Shown: positions 1-5,062 of the stretch, piece after piece
How positions within the stretch are numbered: the stretch's first letter is position 1
Layout of the letters: every line of letters begins with the position of its first letter
Source of the DNA: Pseudomonadota bacterium
Lineage (GTDB): Bacteria; Pseudomonadota; Alphaproteobacteria; Rhizobiales; Xanthobacteraceae
NCBI GenBank assembly: GCA_023404705.1
Contig: JAEYAU010000251.1
Location: 1 to 6,737, forward strand
Direction of reading: 5' to 3'
Length of the DNA stretch: 6,737 nucleotides
The notes under the pieces: generated by a model
Database searches by the model: none
What the model was told of the DNA's origin: nothing
The model's input: the letters and a program-made list of their open reading frames with translations, nothing else
Made by a program: the position numbers and the translations under genes

Positions 1-713
1 CCGCAATCCGGGCGGCGCGGGGCGAGGCGCTGATCGCGGCGGATCCGGCAGCCGGCCATGCCGCGGACATCCTGCGCATGATCGGCACCGCGCCGAGCCC
101 GAAGGAGGCGGCGGCGCTCGACACTTATCTCGTGACCACCATGGATCACGGGCTCAACGCCTCGACCTTCACGGCGCGCGTGGTCGCCTCGACGGCGGCG
201 GGACTGCCGTCCGCGATCGTCGCGGCGCTGTCGGCGCTGAAGGGCCCGCTGCATGGCGGCGCGCCCGGGCCGGTGCTCGACATGCTGGATGCGATCGGCA
301 CGGCCGAGAATGCCGAAATCTGGCTCGACGCCGCGCTCGACCGCGGCGAGCGGCTGATGGGCTTCGGCCATCGCGTCTACCGGGTGCGCGATCCGCGCGC
401 CGATATCCTCAAGGCTGCGGTGCGCCGGCTCGGCGGCACCGGCCGCATTCCGCTGGCCGAAGCCGTGGAGCGCGCCGCGCTCACCGTGCTGGCGCGGCGC
501 AAGCGCGCGCGGCCGCTCGACGTCAATGTCGAGTTCTACACCGCGCTGCTGCTCGAGGCCCTCGGGGTTCCGCGCGACGGCTTTACGCCGCTGTTCGCCG
601 CCGGCCGAGTCGCGGGGTGGGTCGCCCACGTCGCCGAGCAGGAGCGGGGCGGACGCATCATCCGGCCGAAGTCGCGCTATGTCGGCCCGATGCCGCTGGA
701 CGCCTGCGCGTAA
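1..713 (+). CDS. Citrate synthase-family protein, C-terminal part (5' end outside window)
   Basis: The frame is open from base 3 and ends with TAA at 711-713, leaving 236 residues of a protein normally about 370-400 aa; roughly the first 140-160 residues lie upstream of the window. The family condenses oxaloacetate (or a related oxo-acid) with acetyl-CoA or propionyl-CoA in the cytoplasm. Visible family motifs, in order, are LHGGAPG with the first active-site His (codon 252-254), GFGHRVYRVRDPRA with the second His (codon 369-371), NVEFYTA, and FAAGRVAGWVAHVAEQ near the C-terminus. The catalytic Asp of classical enzymes, in NVDFY, is Glu here (codon 531-533). I recall this variant from the citrate/2-methylcitrate synthase-like paralogues of alphaproteobacteria, so this is more likely an accessory paralogue than the main TCA enzyme. 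The ATG at 78 is internal to the domain and is not the start. Confidence 0.93.
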   Translation, partial: AIRAARGEALIAADPAAGHAADILRMIGTAPSPKEAAALDTYLVTTMDHGLNASTFTARVVASTAAGLPSAIVAALSALKGPLHGGAPGPVLDMLDAIGTAENAEIWLDAALDRGERLMGFGHRVYRVRDPRADILKAAVRRLGGTGRIPLAEAVERAALTVLARRKRARPLDVNVEFYTALLLEALGVPRDGFTPLFAAGRVAGWVAHVAEQERGGRIIRPKSRYVGPMPLDACA

Positions 714-768
714 GGGCAGGCGGGCGCGGATCGGAGTTTTCCCGGACCGCGCGCATCGCCGAGGAGCG

Positions 769-796
769 TTGCCCGCGCCGATCCGATCGACTAAGA
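769..796 (+). promoter_or_regulatory. Possible tRNA-Trp promoter
   Basis: TTGCCC (769-774) could be a -35 box, followed after 16 bp by CTAAGA (791-796) as a weak -10. Transcription would then begin a few bases before the tRNA 5' end at 809. The -10 match is poor. The call rests mainly on position and on the need for a promoter in the 95 bp after the citrate synthase-like gene. Confidence 0.25.
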
Positions 797-808
797 GAGG
801 GCCGCGCT

Positions 809-884
809 AGGAGTGTAGCTCAATGGCTAGAGCACCGGTCTCCAAAACCGGGGGTTGGGGGTTCGAGTCCCTCCACTCCTGCCA
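809..884 (+). tRNA. trnW: tRNA-Trp (anticodon CCA)
   Basis: All cloverleaf elements are present. The acceptor arm AGGAGTG (809-815) pairs with CACTCCT (874-880), and the D stem is GCTC/GAGC. The anticodon stem CCGGT/ACCGG encloses the loop CTCCAAA, with anticodon CCA at 842-844. The variable loop is five bases, and the T arm GGGGG/CCCTC carries the loop TTCGAGT. G881 is the discriminator and CCA is encoded at 882-884. The tRNA is read in the same direction as the citrate synthase-like gene. In many alphaproteobacteria I know, tRNA-Trp is followed by secE-nusG and ribosomal protein genes. That is not so here, which marks the downstream side as a possible junction of inserted DNA. Confidence 0.97.
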
Positions 885-907
885 GCTTGGCGCCAACCCC
901 CTGATTT

Positions 908-932
908 GACAGCGGTAGAACGCTGTCCATTT
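908..932 (+). terminator. Terminator-like hairpin after tRNA-Trp
   Basis: A perfect 7-bp stem GACAGCG (908-914)/CGCTGTC (921-927) encloses the 6-base loop GTAGAA, and CATTT follows. The T tract is short, so this is a moderate candidate for an intrinsic terminator of the tRNA transcript. On the minus strand the hairpin is followed by AAATC and would not work for the leftward gene. A separate 10-bp palindrome, TTGGCGCCAA, sits at 887-896, directly after the tRNA CCA end. Confidence 0.4.
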
Positions 933-1059
933 GGAGCCGGATACTTTCGGTGTTCGCTCTCGCGACGCCGAGGGCTGCGCTTCGCGGCGACGTCCTGGAA
1001 CCCTTAGGCCGCCAGACTGCAGGACGGTCGCGGGTCGCTTAGGAAGGCTATGCGCCGGA

Positions 1060-1671
1060 CTACTTCAATGGCGTCGCATCGCAGCCCCAAGGACCGTCGA
1101 GGCGGACCCCTCCCTTTCCGATCGCCCCGCTCCAGCAGCTTTGGGTGGACCGGCAACAGGCACGCCAGCCATTTTTCTCACTGTCGGGATGCCAGTACAG
1201 ACACTGGTAGTGTCCAAGCGCGCACGGACCACGCGGCTTACAAATCGGCGGTTCGTTCGGCGCCGTAACCCAGGTGTTGCCTACCAACCAGCATATCGCA
1301 GGATCGGGTATGCGGCGATCGACGGGTACACACAGCCGTCCTCGTCTCGTCTCCCAATCCGGATCGCACTCTCGCAGGCAGCCATAAGGGGAGACGTATT
1401 CCATCTCATCAGGACATCTCGGTTTCCTCGGCGGGAAATCGCAAATTCGTCCTTTCTTGATCATACCCGACGGGCATTGGCAGCGCGTGCCGACCTGAAT
1501 CTGTATACCGGGACAAACACATCGACCTTGCGGGTTTCTGATGAGGTCGCCTGGACAATCGCCGACCGCCAAGGCGCTTGTAAGCCGCAAGTGGAGTCTT
1601 GCGTCGCTTGACGCAAAGAACGCAAGAACGAACGAGGCCACTACGAGTGCCACTTTGCGGAAGCACAACAT
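1060..1671 (-). CDS. Secreted cysteine-rich protein with tandem CxCP repeats
   Basis: The gene encodes 203 aa; I do not recognise a named family. The N-terminus has a short basic stretch (R5, K6) and a hydrophobic run (about residues 7-20), a typical Sec signal peptide with possible cleavage after SSDA (24) or SALA (35). The rest holds 18 cysteines. Residues 50-75 contain two 13-residue repeats (RCVCPG... and RCQCPSG..., each with a Gly near its end) followed by IC. This EGF-like C-x-C-P spacing suggests a disulfide-stabilised extracytoplasmic protein. A CC pair (172-173) and aromatic residues mark a second Cys-rich part at 127-197. The ATG at 1671 has a strong ribosome site (GGGAGGGG on the minus strand, about 6 bases upstream). 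The base composition is clearly less GC-rich than that of its neighbours, consistent with transfer. The function is unknown; the extracellular location is inferred from the signal peptide. Confidence 0.75.
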   Translation of the reverse strand: MLCFRKVALVVASFVLAFFASSDARLHLRLTSALAVGDCPGDLIRNPQGRCVCPGIQIQVGTRCQCPSGMIKKGRICDFPPRKPRCPDEMEYVSPYGCLRECDPDWETRRGRLCVPVDRRIPDPAICWLVGNTWVTAPNEPPICKPRGPCALGHYQCLYWHPDSEKNGWRACCRSTQSCWSGAIGKGGVRLDGPWGCDATPLK

Positions 1672-1818
1672 ACCGGCCCCTCCCGAAAAGACAGCGATGG
1701 CGAAAAGTCATTCGGTCAAGACAAGAAGCATAGCAGCCAGATAGACAAATAGTAGCGGCGAGTTTACGTGAGAACTGATTGCCGAAGCTGGCAACCCGCA
1801 CGACCCGAGAGGCCGCGC

Positions 1819-2190
1819 ATGGACATTCGTTCGAACCTGATCGAGCTCTGTGCGGCGTTCAACGCGCATGATCTCGATCGCATCATGGCCTTGTTCGCGG
1901 ATGATTGCGTCCTGGAGATGCCGCGGGGGAGCAGCCCGTGGGGATCGCGTTTCGAGGGCCGGCAGAAGGTGCGGGATGCGCTGGCCACGCGCTTCCAGGG
2001 GCTGCCGGATGTGCACTATGGCGACGACGAGCACTTCGTGGATGCGGCGGCGAACACCGGCATGTCGAAGTGGACGCTCACGGGCACGACGCCAGAGGGA
2101 AAGCGGATCGAAGTGCGGGGCTGCGACTTCTATACGTTCCGCGACGGCAAGGTGGTCCGCAAGGACTCCTATTGGAAGATCGTGGAGTGA
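1819..2190 (+). CDS. NTF2/SnoaL-like domain protein
   Basis: This 123-aa protein is the usual length for a single-domain NTF2-like fold. The N-terminal helix (NLIELCAAFNAHDLDRIMALF), the D-D-C-V-L-E-M strand at 28-34, the GR-x-K-V-R-D-A-L helix (48-55) and the C-terminal strands ending CDFYTFRDGKVVRKDSYW (102-119) follow the pattern of SnoaL-like nuclear transport factor 2 family proteins. Members range from polyketide cyclases to isomerases and small ligand-binding proteins, so no reaction can be named. The ATG at 1819 is chosen because GAGAGG lies just upstream and the homologous domain begins immediately. The open frame reaches back to 1768 but has no domain content there. It has no signal peptide and is probably cytoplasmic. 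It is divergent from the Cys-rich gene and convergent with the DUF3551-like gene 33 bases away. No link to the peptide cluster is evident. Confidence 0.85.
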   Translation: MDIRSNLIELCAAFNAHDLDRIMALFADDCVLEMPRGSSPWGSRFEGRQKVRDALATRFQGLPDVHYGDDEHFVDAAANTGMSKWTLTGTTPEGKRIEVRGCDFYTFRDGKVVRKDSYWKIVE

Positions 2191-2223
2191 GGGGCGTGCC
2201 GCGTTGTACCGCCCGATCCGAGC

Positions 2224-2469
2224 TCAGTAGTGGCGGCGGCGGACCGGCCGGCGCGGCTCCTCGTAGAAGGAGTGGACGTTGCGGCGGCACATGCCGCCGG
2301 CCCCCGAGACGGTCGCCATGCATTGCTGCAGCGTGACGAAGCCGCAGTTGTAGGTCGTCCAGTCGTACCAGGCGCACCAGGGATAATCGCGCGGCTGCGC
2401 CTGGGCGGGCGCTCCGCCGACCATCTGGAAGGCTGCCACGAACAGGGCCGGGATGAGGATCTTGCGCAT
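2224..2469 (-). CDS. Small secreted DUF3551-like protein
   Basis: The protein is 81 aa. Residues 1-24 form a Sec signal peptide (MRK, a hydrophobic run from ILIPALFVAAF, and a PAQA end before QPRDY). The mature part, about 57 aa, has the pattern YPWCA...YNCGF-x-T-x-x-QCMATVSG-x-GG-x-C-x-x-N. I recognise this as the DUF3551 pattern of Bradyrhizobium-type genomes. It has four cysteines, likely two disulfides, and a basic Arg-rich tail. The function of the family is unknown. The start at 2469 is supported by GAGGAG about 4-5 bases upstream on the minus strand. A much longer open frame continues upstream (to 3207), but that part is antisense to the peptide and kinase genes. The gene is divergent from the first small Tat-like peptide gene, with 237 bases between them. 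It may share that control region, though this is not shown. Confidence 0.82.
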   Translation of the reverse strand: MRKILIPALFVAAFQMVGGAPAQAQPRDYPWCAWYDWTTYNCGFVTLQQCMATVSGAGGMCRRNVHSFYEEPRRPVRRRHY

Positions 2470-2504
2470 GTGAGCTCCTCGAAGACGGCGGATCAGTGCT
2501 CCTG

Positions 2505-2573
2505 GATCAACCGTGACGAGAGCATGGCGTTCCGCGGCGCGGCTCGCAAATCGATTCAGCGTCACGGTCGATC
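2505..2573. repeat. Long inverted repeat in the divergent control region
   Basis: The arms GATCAACCGTGACG (2505-2518) and CGTCACGGTCGATC (2560-2573) pair at 13 of 14 positions (A2509/C2569 is the mismatch), with a 41-base spacer. They lie between the DUF3551-like gene and the first peptide gene. The repeat may be a paired operator, a cruciform or the stem of an RNA hairpin. It encloses a possible leftward promoter at 2509-2533. Confidence 0.6.
2509..2533 (-). promoter_or_regulatory. Possible EcfG-type promoter of the DUF3551-like gene
   Basis: On the minus strand GGAAC (2533-2529) is followed after 16 bp by GGTT (2512-2509), about 40 bases before the start codon. The alphaproteobacterial general-stress sigma factor EcfG is known to use GGAAC-N16/17-CGTT, so all positions match except the first base of the -10. 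A single short match of this kind can occur by chance. Confidence 0.28.
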
Positions 2574-2645
2574 TGCTTGGTCCGGCGCGGATTTCGCCCT
2601 CCCACTGCGAAACGCGCCAGCTTCGGATAGGCCATTGCCGAAACT

Positions 2646-2676
2646 GGATTGCCGCCCCGGCGCTGCAGCCGCGACA
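2646..2676 (+). promoter_or_regulatory. Conserved upstream block of peptide gene 1 (putative promoter)
   Basis: GGATTGCCGCC (2646-2656), a 12-bp gap and CCGCGACA (2669-2676) recur with identical spacing upstream of the second peptide gene. The second box ends 30 bases before the ATG. Read as a promoter, TTGCCG (2649-2654) would be the -35 and GACAAT (2673-2678) a -10, with an 18-bp spacer. It could equally be an operator or a site for an alternative sigma factor. Confidence 0.5.
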
Positions 2677-2706
2677 ATCGCGCGTTGCTGGGTTATGGGG
2701 GTCAGA

Positions 2707-2904
2707 ATGCAGAACAATCCGAGCCGTCGCGAGGTCGTCCGATCGGTCGCGATCGCGATTGGAGGCCTGACGACCATGCTGGTTCTGCCGCAGGAGGGGA
2801 CCGAGCCGATCGTCCAGGCCGTGGTCGCGCCCGCCTACGCCTTCTCGACCGGAGAATTTCCCCCGTCGCTCTGCTTCGACGGGTCCGCGTTGGTCAACTG
2901 CTGA
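2707..2904 (+). CDS. Small twin-arginine-leader peptide 1 (candidate modification substrate)
   Basis: The protein is 65 aa. Residues 6-12 (SRREVVR) fit the Tat consensus S-R-R-x-[FV]-L-K. A moderately hydrophobic stretch (13-28) and a segment ending VVAPAYA (39-45) follow, with an AxA-type cleavage site before FS. The remaining 20 residues hold two Cys, C56 and the terminal C65, in CFDGSALVNC. Gapless alignment from the PSRR segment through FS gives 25 of 43 identities with the peptide at 6186-6407. ATG 2707 is preferred over ATG 2695 because GGGG six bases upstream aligns with the ribosome site of the paralogue. The kinase-glycosyltransferase gene starts 12 bases downstream in the same frame. 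The role is inferred as a precursor or carrier peptide modified by the neighbouring enzymes; its chemistry is unknown. An ordinary small Tat-exported protein is the alternative. Confidence 0.78.
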   Translation: MQNNPSRREVVRSVAIAIGGLTTMLVLPQEGTEPIVQAVVAPAYAFSTGEFPPSLCFDGSALVNC

Positions 2905-2926
2905 GACCGAACCGTCATGCGGTCTC
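2903..2926 (+). promoter_or_regulatory. Hairpin holding the start codon of the kinase-glycosyltransferase gene
   Basis: GAGACCG (2903-2909) and CGGTCTC (2920-2926) form a perfect 7-bp stem. The 10-base loop (2910-2919) contains the ATG at 2917, and the 5' arm takes in the last two bases of the peptide 1 TGA. No Shine-Dalgarno sequence precedes this ATG. The structure suggests translational coupling or throttling of the enzyme relative to the peptide. It is predicted from sequence only. Confidence 0.5.
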
Positions 2927-4698
2927 GTGCAGGCCCTCACATCCTCCGCTTGCAGGATCAGGCGCTCGCCCTGCACGTCCCGGGCTCGCTCGCCGCGGAG
3001 ATCGAGATCCTGTTCGGCCCGTCGGCCGAAGGCGCCGCGCCGGCGAAGACCATCACGGTGCACGAGGCGGGGCGTGGCCGGTTCGCACTGGTCGGTGTTT
3101 CCGGCGAGCGCGTTGCGGGCCTCACGCGCGGCGCGACGCTGAACCGCTTGATGGAGGAGGCGCCGCTGGCGCTCACAGCCGATCTCACGACCGGGGTCGC
3201 GCTGCATGCCGGCGCGGTCGGCTGGAACGGCGGCGCGATCCTGATCTCGGGCGCCTCCGGCGTCGGCAAGTCGTCGCTCACGGCGTGGTTCGTAGACCGG
3301 GGCTTGCGATATTTGACCGAGGAGGTCGCGATCCTGGATGAGAAGGGCGCGATCGCGGGACTACCCCGCGCGCTCGTGATCAAGCCAGGCAGCGCTGAGG
3401 CGGTGGCCTCGCTGCCAAGCTTCGGGGCGGCGCGCCGGCTGCGCGCCGAGGCGAGCCTGATGCTCCGGCCTGCAGAGGATCGTGTCGAGCGTGGCGCGCT
3501 CCCGTGCCGGCTCATCGTCTTTCCGGATTTCGCGGCTGGAGCGAAGCTCGCCATCACGGCTGTGAACCCCGCGCAGGCGGCGCTGCGGCTGATGGGTCAG
3601 AACGCCAATGCGCGCAATCTGGCGGACGGCGGCTTTGCGGCGATCACGGCGCTGACACGGGAGGCGCCGGCGGTCGCGCTGCGCTACGGCGATTTCAGCC
3701 AGCTCGCCGGCGTCGTCGACGTGCTGGCGAAATTCGCGCTCGATGGCGCGCCTGCGGCCGAGCAGGCCCAGCGCATCCTGTCCGCCTTCGCGGGCGCCAG
3801 CACGCCGGCCGCAAAGGCCGTCAAGCGCATCGCGGCTCCGTCGCCGACCCCGCGCCGCACGCGCGCGGAGCTGACCATCGGGATGGCGACCTATGACGAC
3901 TATGACGGGGTCTATTTCACGATCCAGAGCCTGCGGCTGCACCATCCCGAGATCCTCGACCGCGCCGAATTCGTCGTGATCGACAACAATCCGAGCGGAC
4001 CTTGCGCGGCGCCGCTGAAGGCGCTCGAGGAAGCGATCCCGACTTATCGCTACGTGCCGGTGCAGTATCGCTCGGGCACGACCGTGAAGGATGTGATCTT
4101 CCACGAGGCGACGGGCGACTATGTGCTCGGCGTCGACAGCCACGTGCTGATCGCATCAGGTGCGGTGCAGCGCCTGCTCGACTATTTCGCGGAGCATCCC
4201 GGAACGCGGGACCTGCTGCACGGGCCGCTGCTGCACGACAGCCTCGCCCACATGGCGGTGCAGTATCATGCCGCATGGCGCGGAGGCACGTTCGGCTTCT
4301 GGCGCGGCTATCAGCCGGTGACGGATACAGAGACCGCGCCGTTCGAGATCGGCATGCAGGGCATGGGCCTGTTCGCCTGCCGGCGCGCCGCCTGGCCCGG
4401 TTTCAATCCGGCGTTCCGCGGCTGGGGCCTGGAGGAAGGCTATATCCACGAGAAGTTTCGCCGTGCCGGCGGCCGGGTGCTCTGTCTGCCGTTCCTGCGC
4501 TGGCTGCATCGCTTTCAGCGGCCGCTCGGCACGCCCTATCTCAGCCGGCTCGAGGACCGCATGCGCAATTATCTGATCGGCTATCGCGAGCTCGGCCTGC
4601 CGACGCGGGAGATGGAAGCGCATTACCGGGAGCTGATCGGCGACGAAGCCGCGAATGCAATCCTGCAGGATCTCAAGGACGAGCTCGCCGGATCCTAG
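2917..4698 (+). CDS. HPr kinase-like P-loop domain fused to GT-A glycosyltransferase
   Basis: The protein is 593 aa with two domains. Residues about 1-290 resemble HprK-related ATPases. They show LHAGAV (96-101), the Walker A motif GASGVGKSS (112-120, K118), LTEEVAIL (133-140) in the place of the usual acidic pair, VIKPGS (154-159) and LIVFPDF (199-205). A Pro/Ala-rich linker (about 294-316) leads to a GT-A domain at 319-593. Its motifs are IGMATYDDYDG (321-331), VIDNNPSG (354-361), a DSH metal-site equivalent of DxD (407-409), FEIGMQGMGLFACRR (476-490) and GWGLEEGYIHEKFR (502-515). HprK-like proteins phosphorylate or otherwise act on protein or peptide substrates in some RiPP clusters, and the GT would transfer a sugar from a nucleotide-sugar donor. 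The protein has no signal peptide or clear membrane segment and is probably cytoplasmic. It lies 12 bases after peptide 1, forming an operon with it. Substrate identity is inferred from context only. Confidence 0.85.
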   Translation: MRSRAGPHILRLQDQALALHVPGSLAAEIEILFGPSAEGAAPAKTITVHEAGRGRFALVGVSGERVAGLTRGATLNRLMEEAPLALTADLTTGVALHAGAVGWNGGAILISGASGVGKSSLTAWFVDRGLRYLTEEVAILDEKGAIAGLPRALVIKPGSAEAVASLPSFGAARRLRAEASLMLRPAEDRVERGALPCRLIVFPDFAAGAKLAITAVNPAQAALRLMGQNANARNLADGGFAAITALTREAPAVALRYGDFSQLAGVVDVLAKFALDGAPAAEQAQRILSAFAGASTPAAKAVKRIAAPSPTPRRTRAELTIGMATYDDYDGVYFTIQSLRLHHPEILDRAEFVVIDNNPSGPCAAPLKALEEAIPTYRYVPVQYRSGTTVKDVIFHEATGDYVLGVDSHVLIASGAVQRLLDYFAEHPGTRDLLHGPLLHDSLAHMAVQYHAAWRGGTFGFWRGYQPVTDTETAPFEIGMQGMGLFACRRAAWPGFNPAFRGWGLEEGYIHEKFRRAGGRVLCLPFLRWLHRFQRPLGTPYLSRLEDRMRNYLIGYRELGLPTREMEAHYRELIGDEAANAILQDLKDELAGS

Positions 4699-5003
4699 GC
4701 CTCGACGGTCTGGCTCGCCGAGCCGGGTGGATCGAGGCGCAGCGCGCCCTCGCGCAGCAGGCGGTCGATGGCGTCCCAGACATCGGCCTCGATCGCGCTT
4801 GCGTCCTCGCGATAGGCCGCGGCGAGAGTCTCGGCGATCTCGCGCACGCTGCGCGCGCCGTCGCAAAGCTTCCAGACCACCGCCGCGGACTCGTTGAGAT
4901 AGATCGTCTTCAGCGCGGCTGAGCGATAGAGGAGGAGGTCCTCGCCCATCTCCTCGAGACGATAGCCCTTGCGCCGGCGCGGAACGTGATCGGCGTTGTC
5001 CAT
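4695..5003 (-). CDS. PqqD-like peptide-binding protein (RRE type)
   Basis: The protein is 102 aa, the usual size of stand-alone PqqD-like proteins. These bind leader peptides and hand them to modifying enzymes. The core runs PRRRKGYRLEEMGEDLLLY (8-26), IYLNESAAVVWKLCDG (34-49), SVREIAETLAAAY (52-64) and a final helix DVWDAIDRLLREGAL (74-88). This is the beta-hairpin plus winged-helix pattern with N-E/Q-S-A and W-x-L-C-D-G that marks the family. I chose ATG 5003 because the domain begins directly after it. A GTG at 5066 overlaps the stop of the upstream nucleotidyltransferase gene (GTGA) and would add 21 residues, and neither start has a good ribosome site. The gene is cotranscribed with the nucleotidyltransferase. 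Its TAG shares CTAG with the opposing kinase-glycosyltransferase gene. The likely partners are the two small Tat-like peptides. Confidence 0.85.
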   Translation of the reverse strand: MDNADHVPRRRKGYRLEEMGEDLLLYRSAALKTIYLNESAAVVWKLCDGARSVREIAETLAAAYREDASAIEADVWDAIDRLLREGALRLDPPGSASQTVEA

Positions 5004-5062
5004 CGGATTTTCATCGGCGCGCGTGCGCGCCGCGTATATCCGGATCTCGCAAGGAATGTGCT

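Noticed and set aside
727..785. CGGATCGG/CCGATCCG inverted repeat after the citrate synthase-like gene
   Set aside because: The arms are only 8 bp with a 43-base gap and no T run, so there is no support for a terminator.
931..1611. Rightward 226-aa open frame
   Set aside because: It is antisense to the Cys-rich gene, which has a signal peptide, a strong ribosome site and regular Cys spacing; the rightward product shows no domain pattern.
1778..1791. ATTGCCGAAGCTGG upstream of the SnoaL-like gene, nearly repeated at 2634-2647 before peptide 1
   Set aside because: A 13/14 match between two places is expected by chance a few times in a window this size; position relative to the genes differs.
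2191..2223. GGGCG/CGCCC pair between the SnoaL-like and DUF3551-like genes
   Set aside because: The 5-bp stem with a 13-base loop and no T run is too weak to call a bidirectional terminator.
2695..2706. Alternative upstream ATG for peptide 1 (adds MGVR)
   Set aside because: Alignment with peptide 2 places the ribosome site GGGG over this ATG, and the paralogue has no such extension.
2470..3207. Leftward open frame continuing upstream of the DUF3551-like start
   Set aside because: The residues before M at 2469 show no recognisable sequence, run antisense to peptide 1 and the kinase gene, and are preceded by a proper signal-peptide start with GAGGAG.
4156..4866. Leftward 236-aa open frame within the glycosyltransferase region
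   Set aside because: It is antisense to the conserved GT-A domain and is a by-product of high GC; it has no recognisable motifs.
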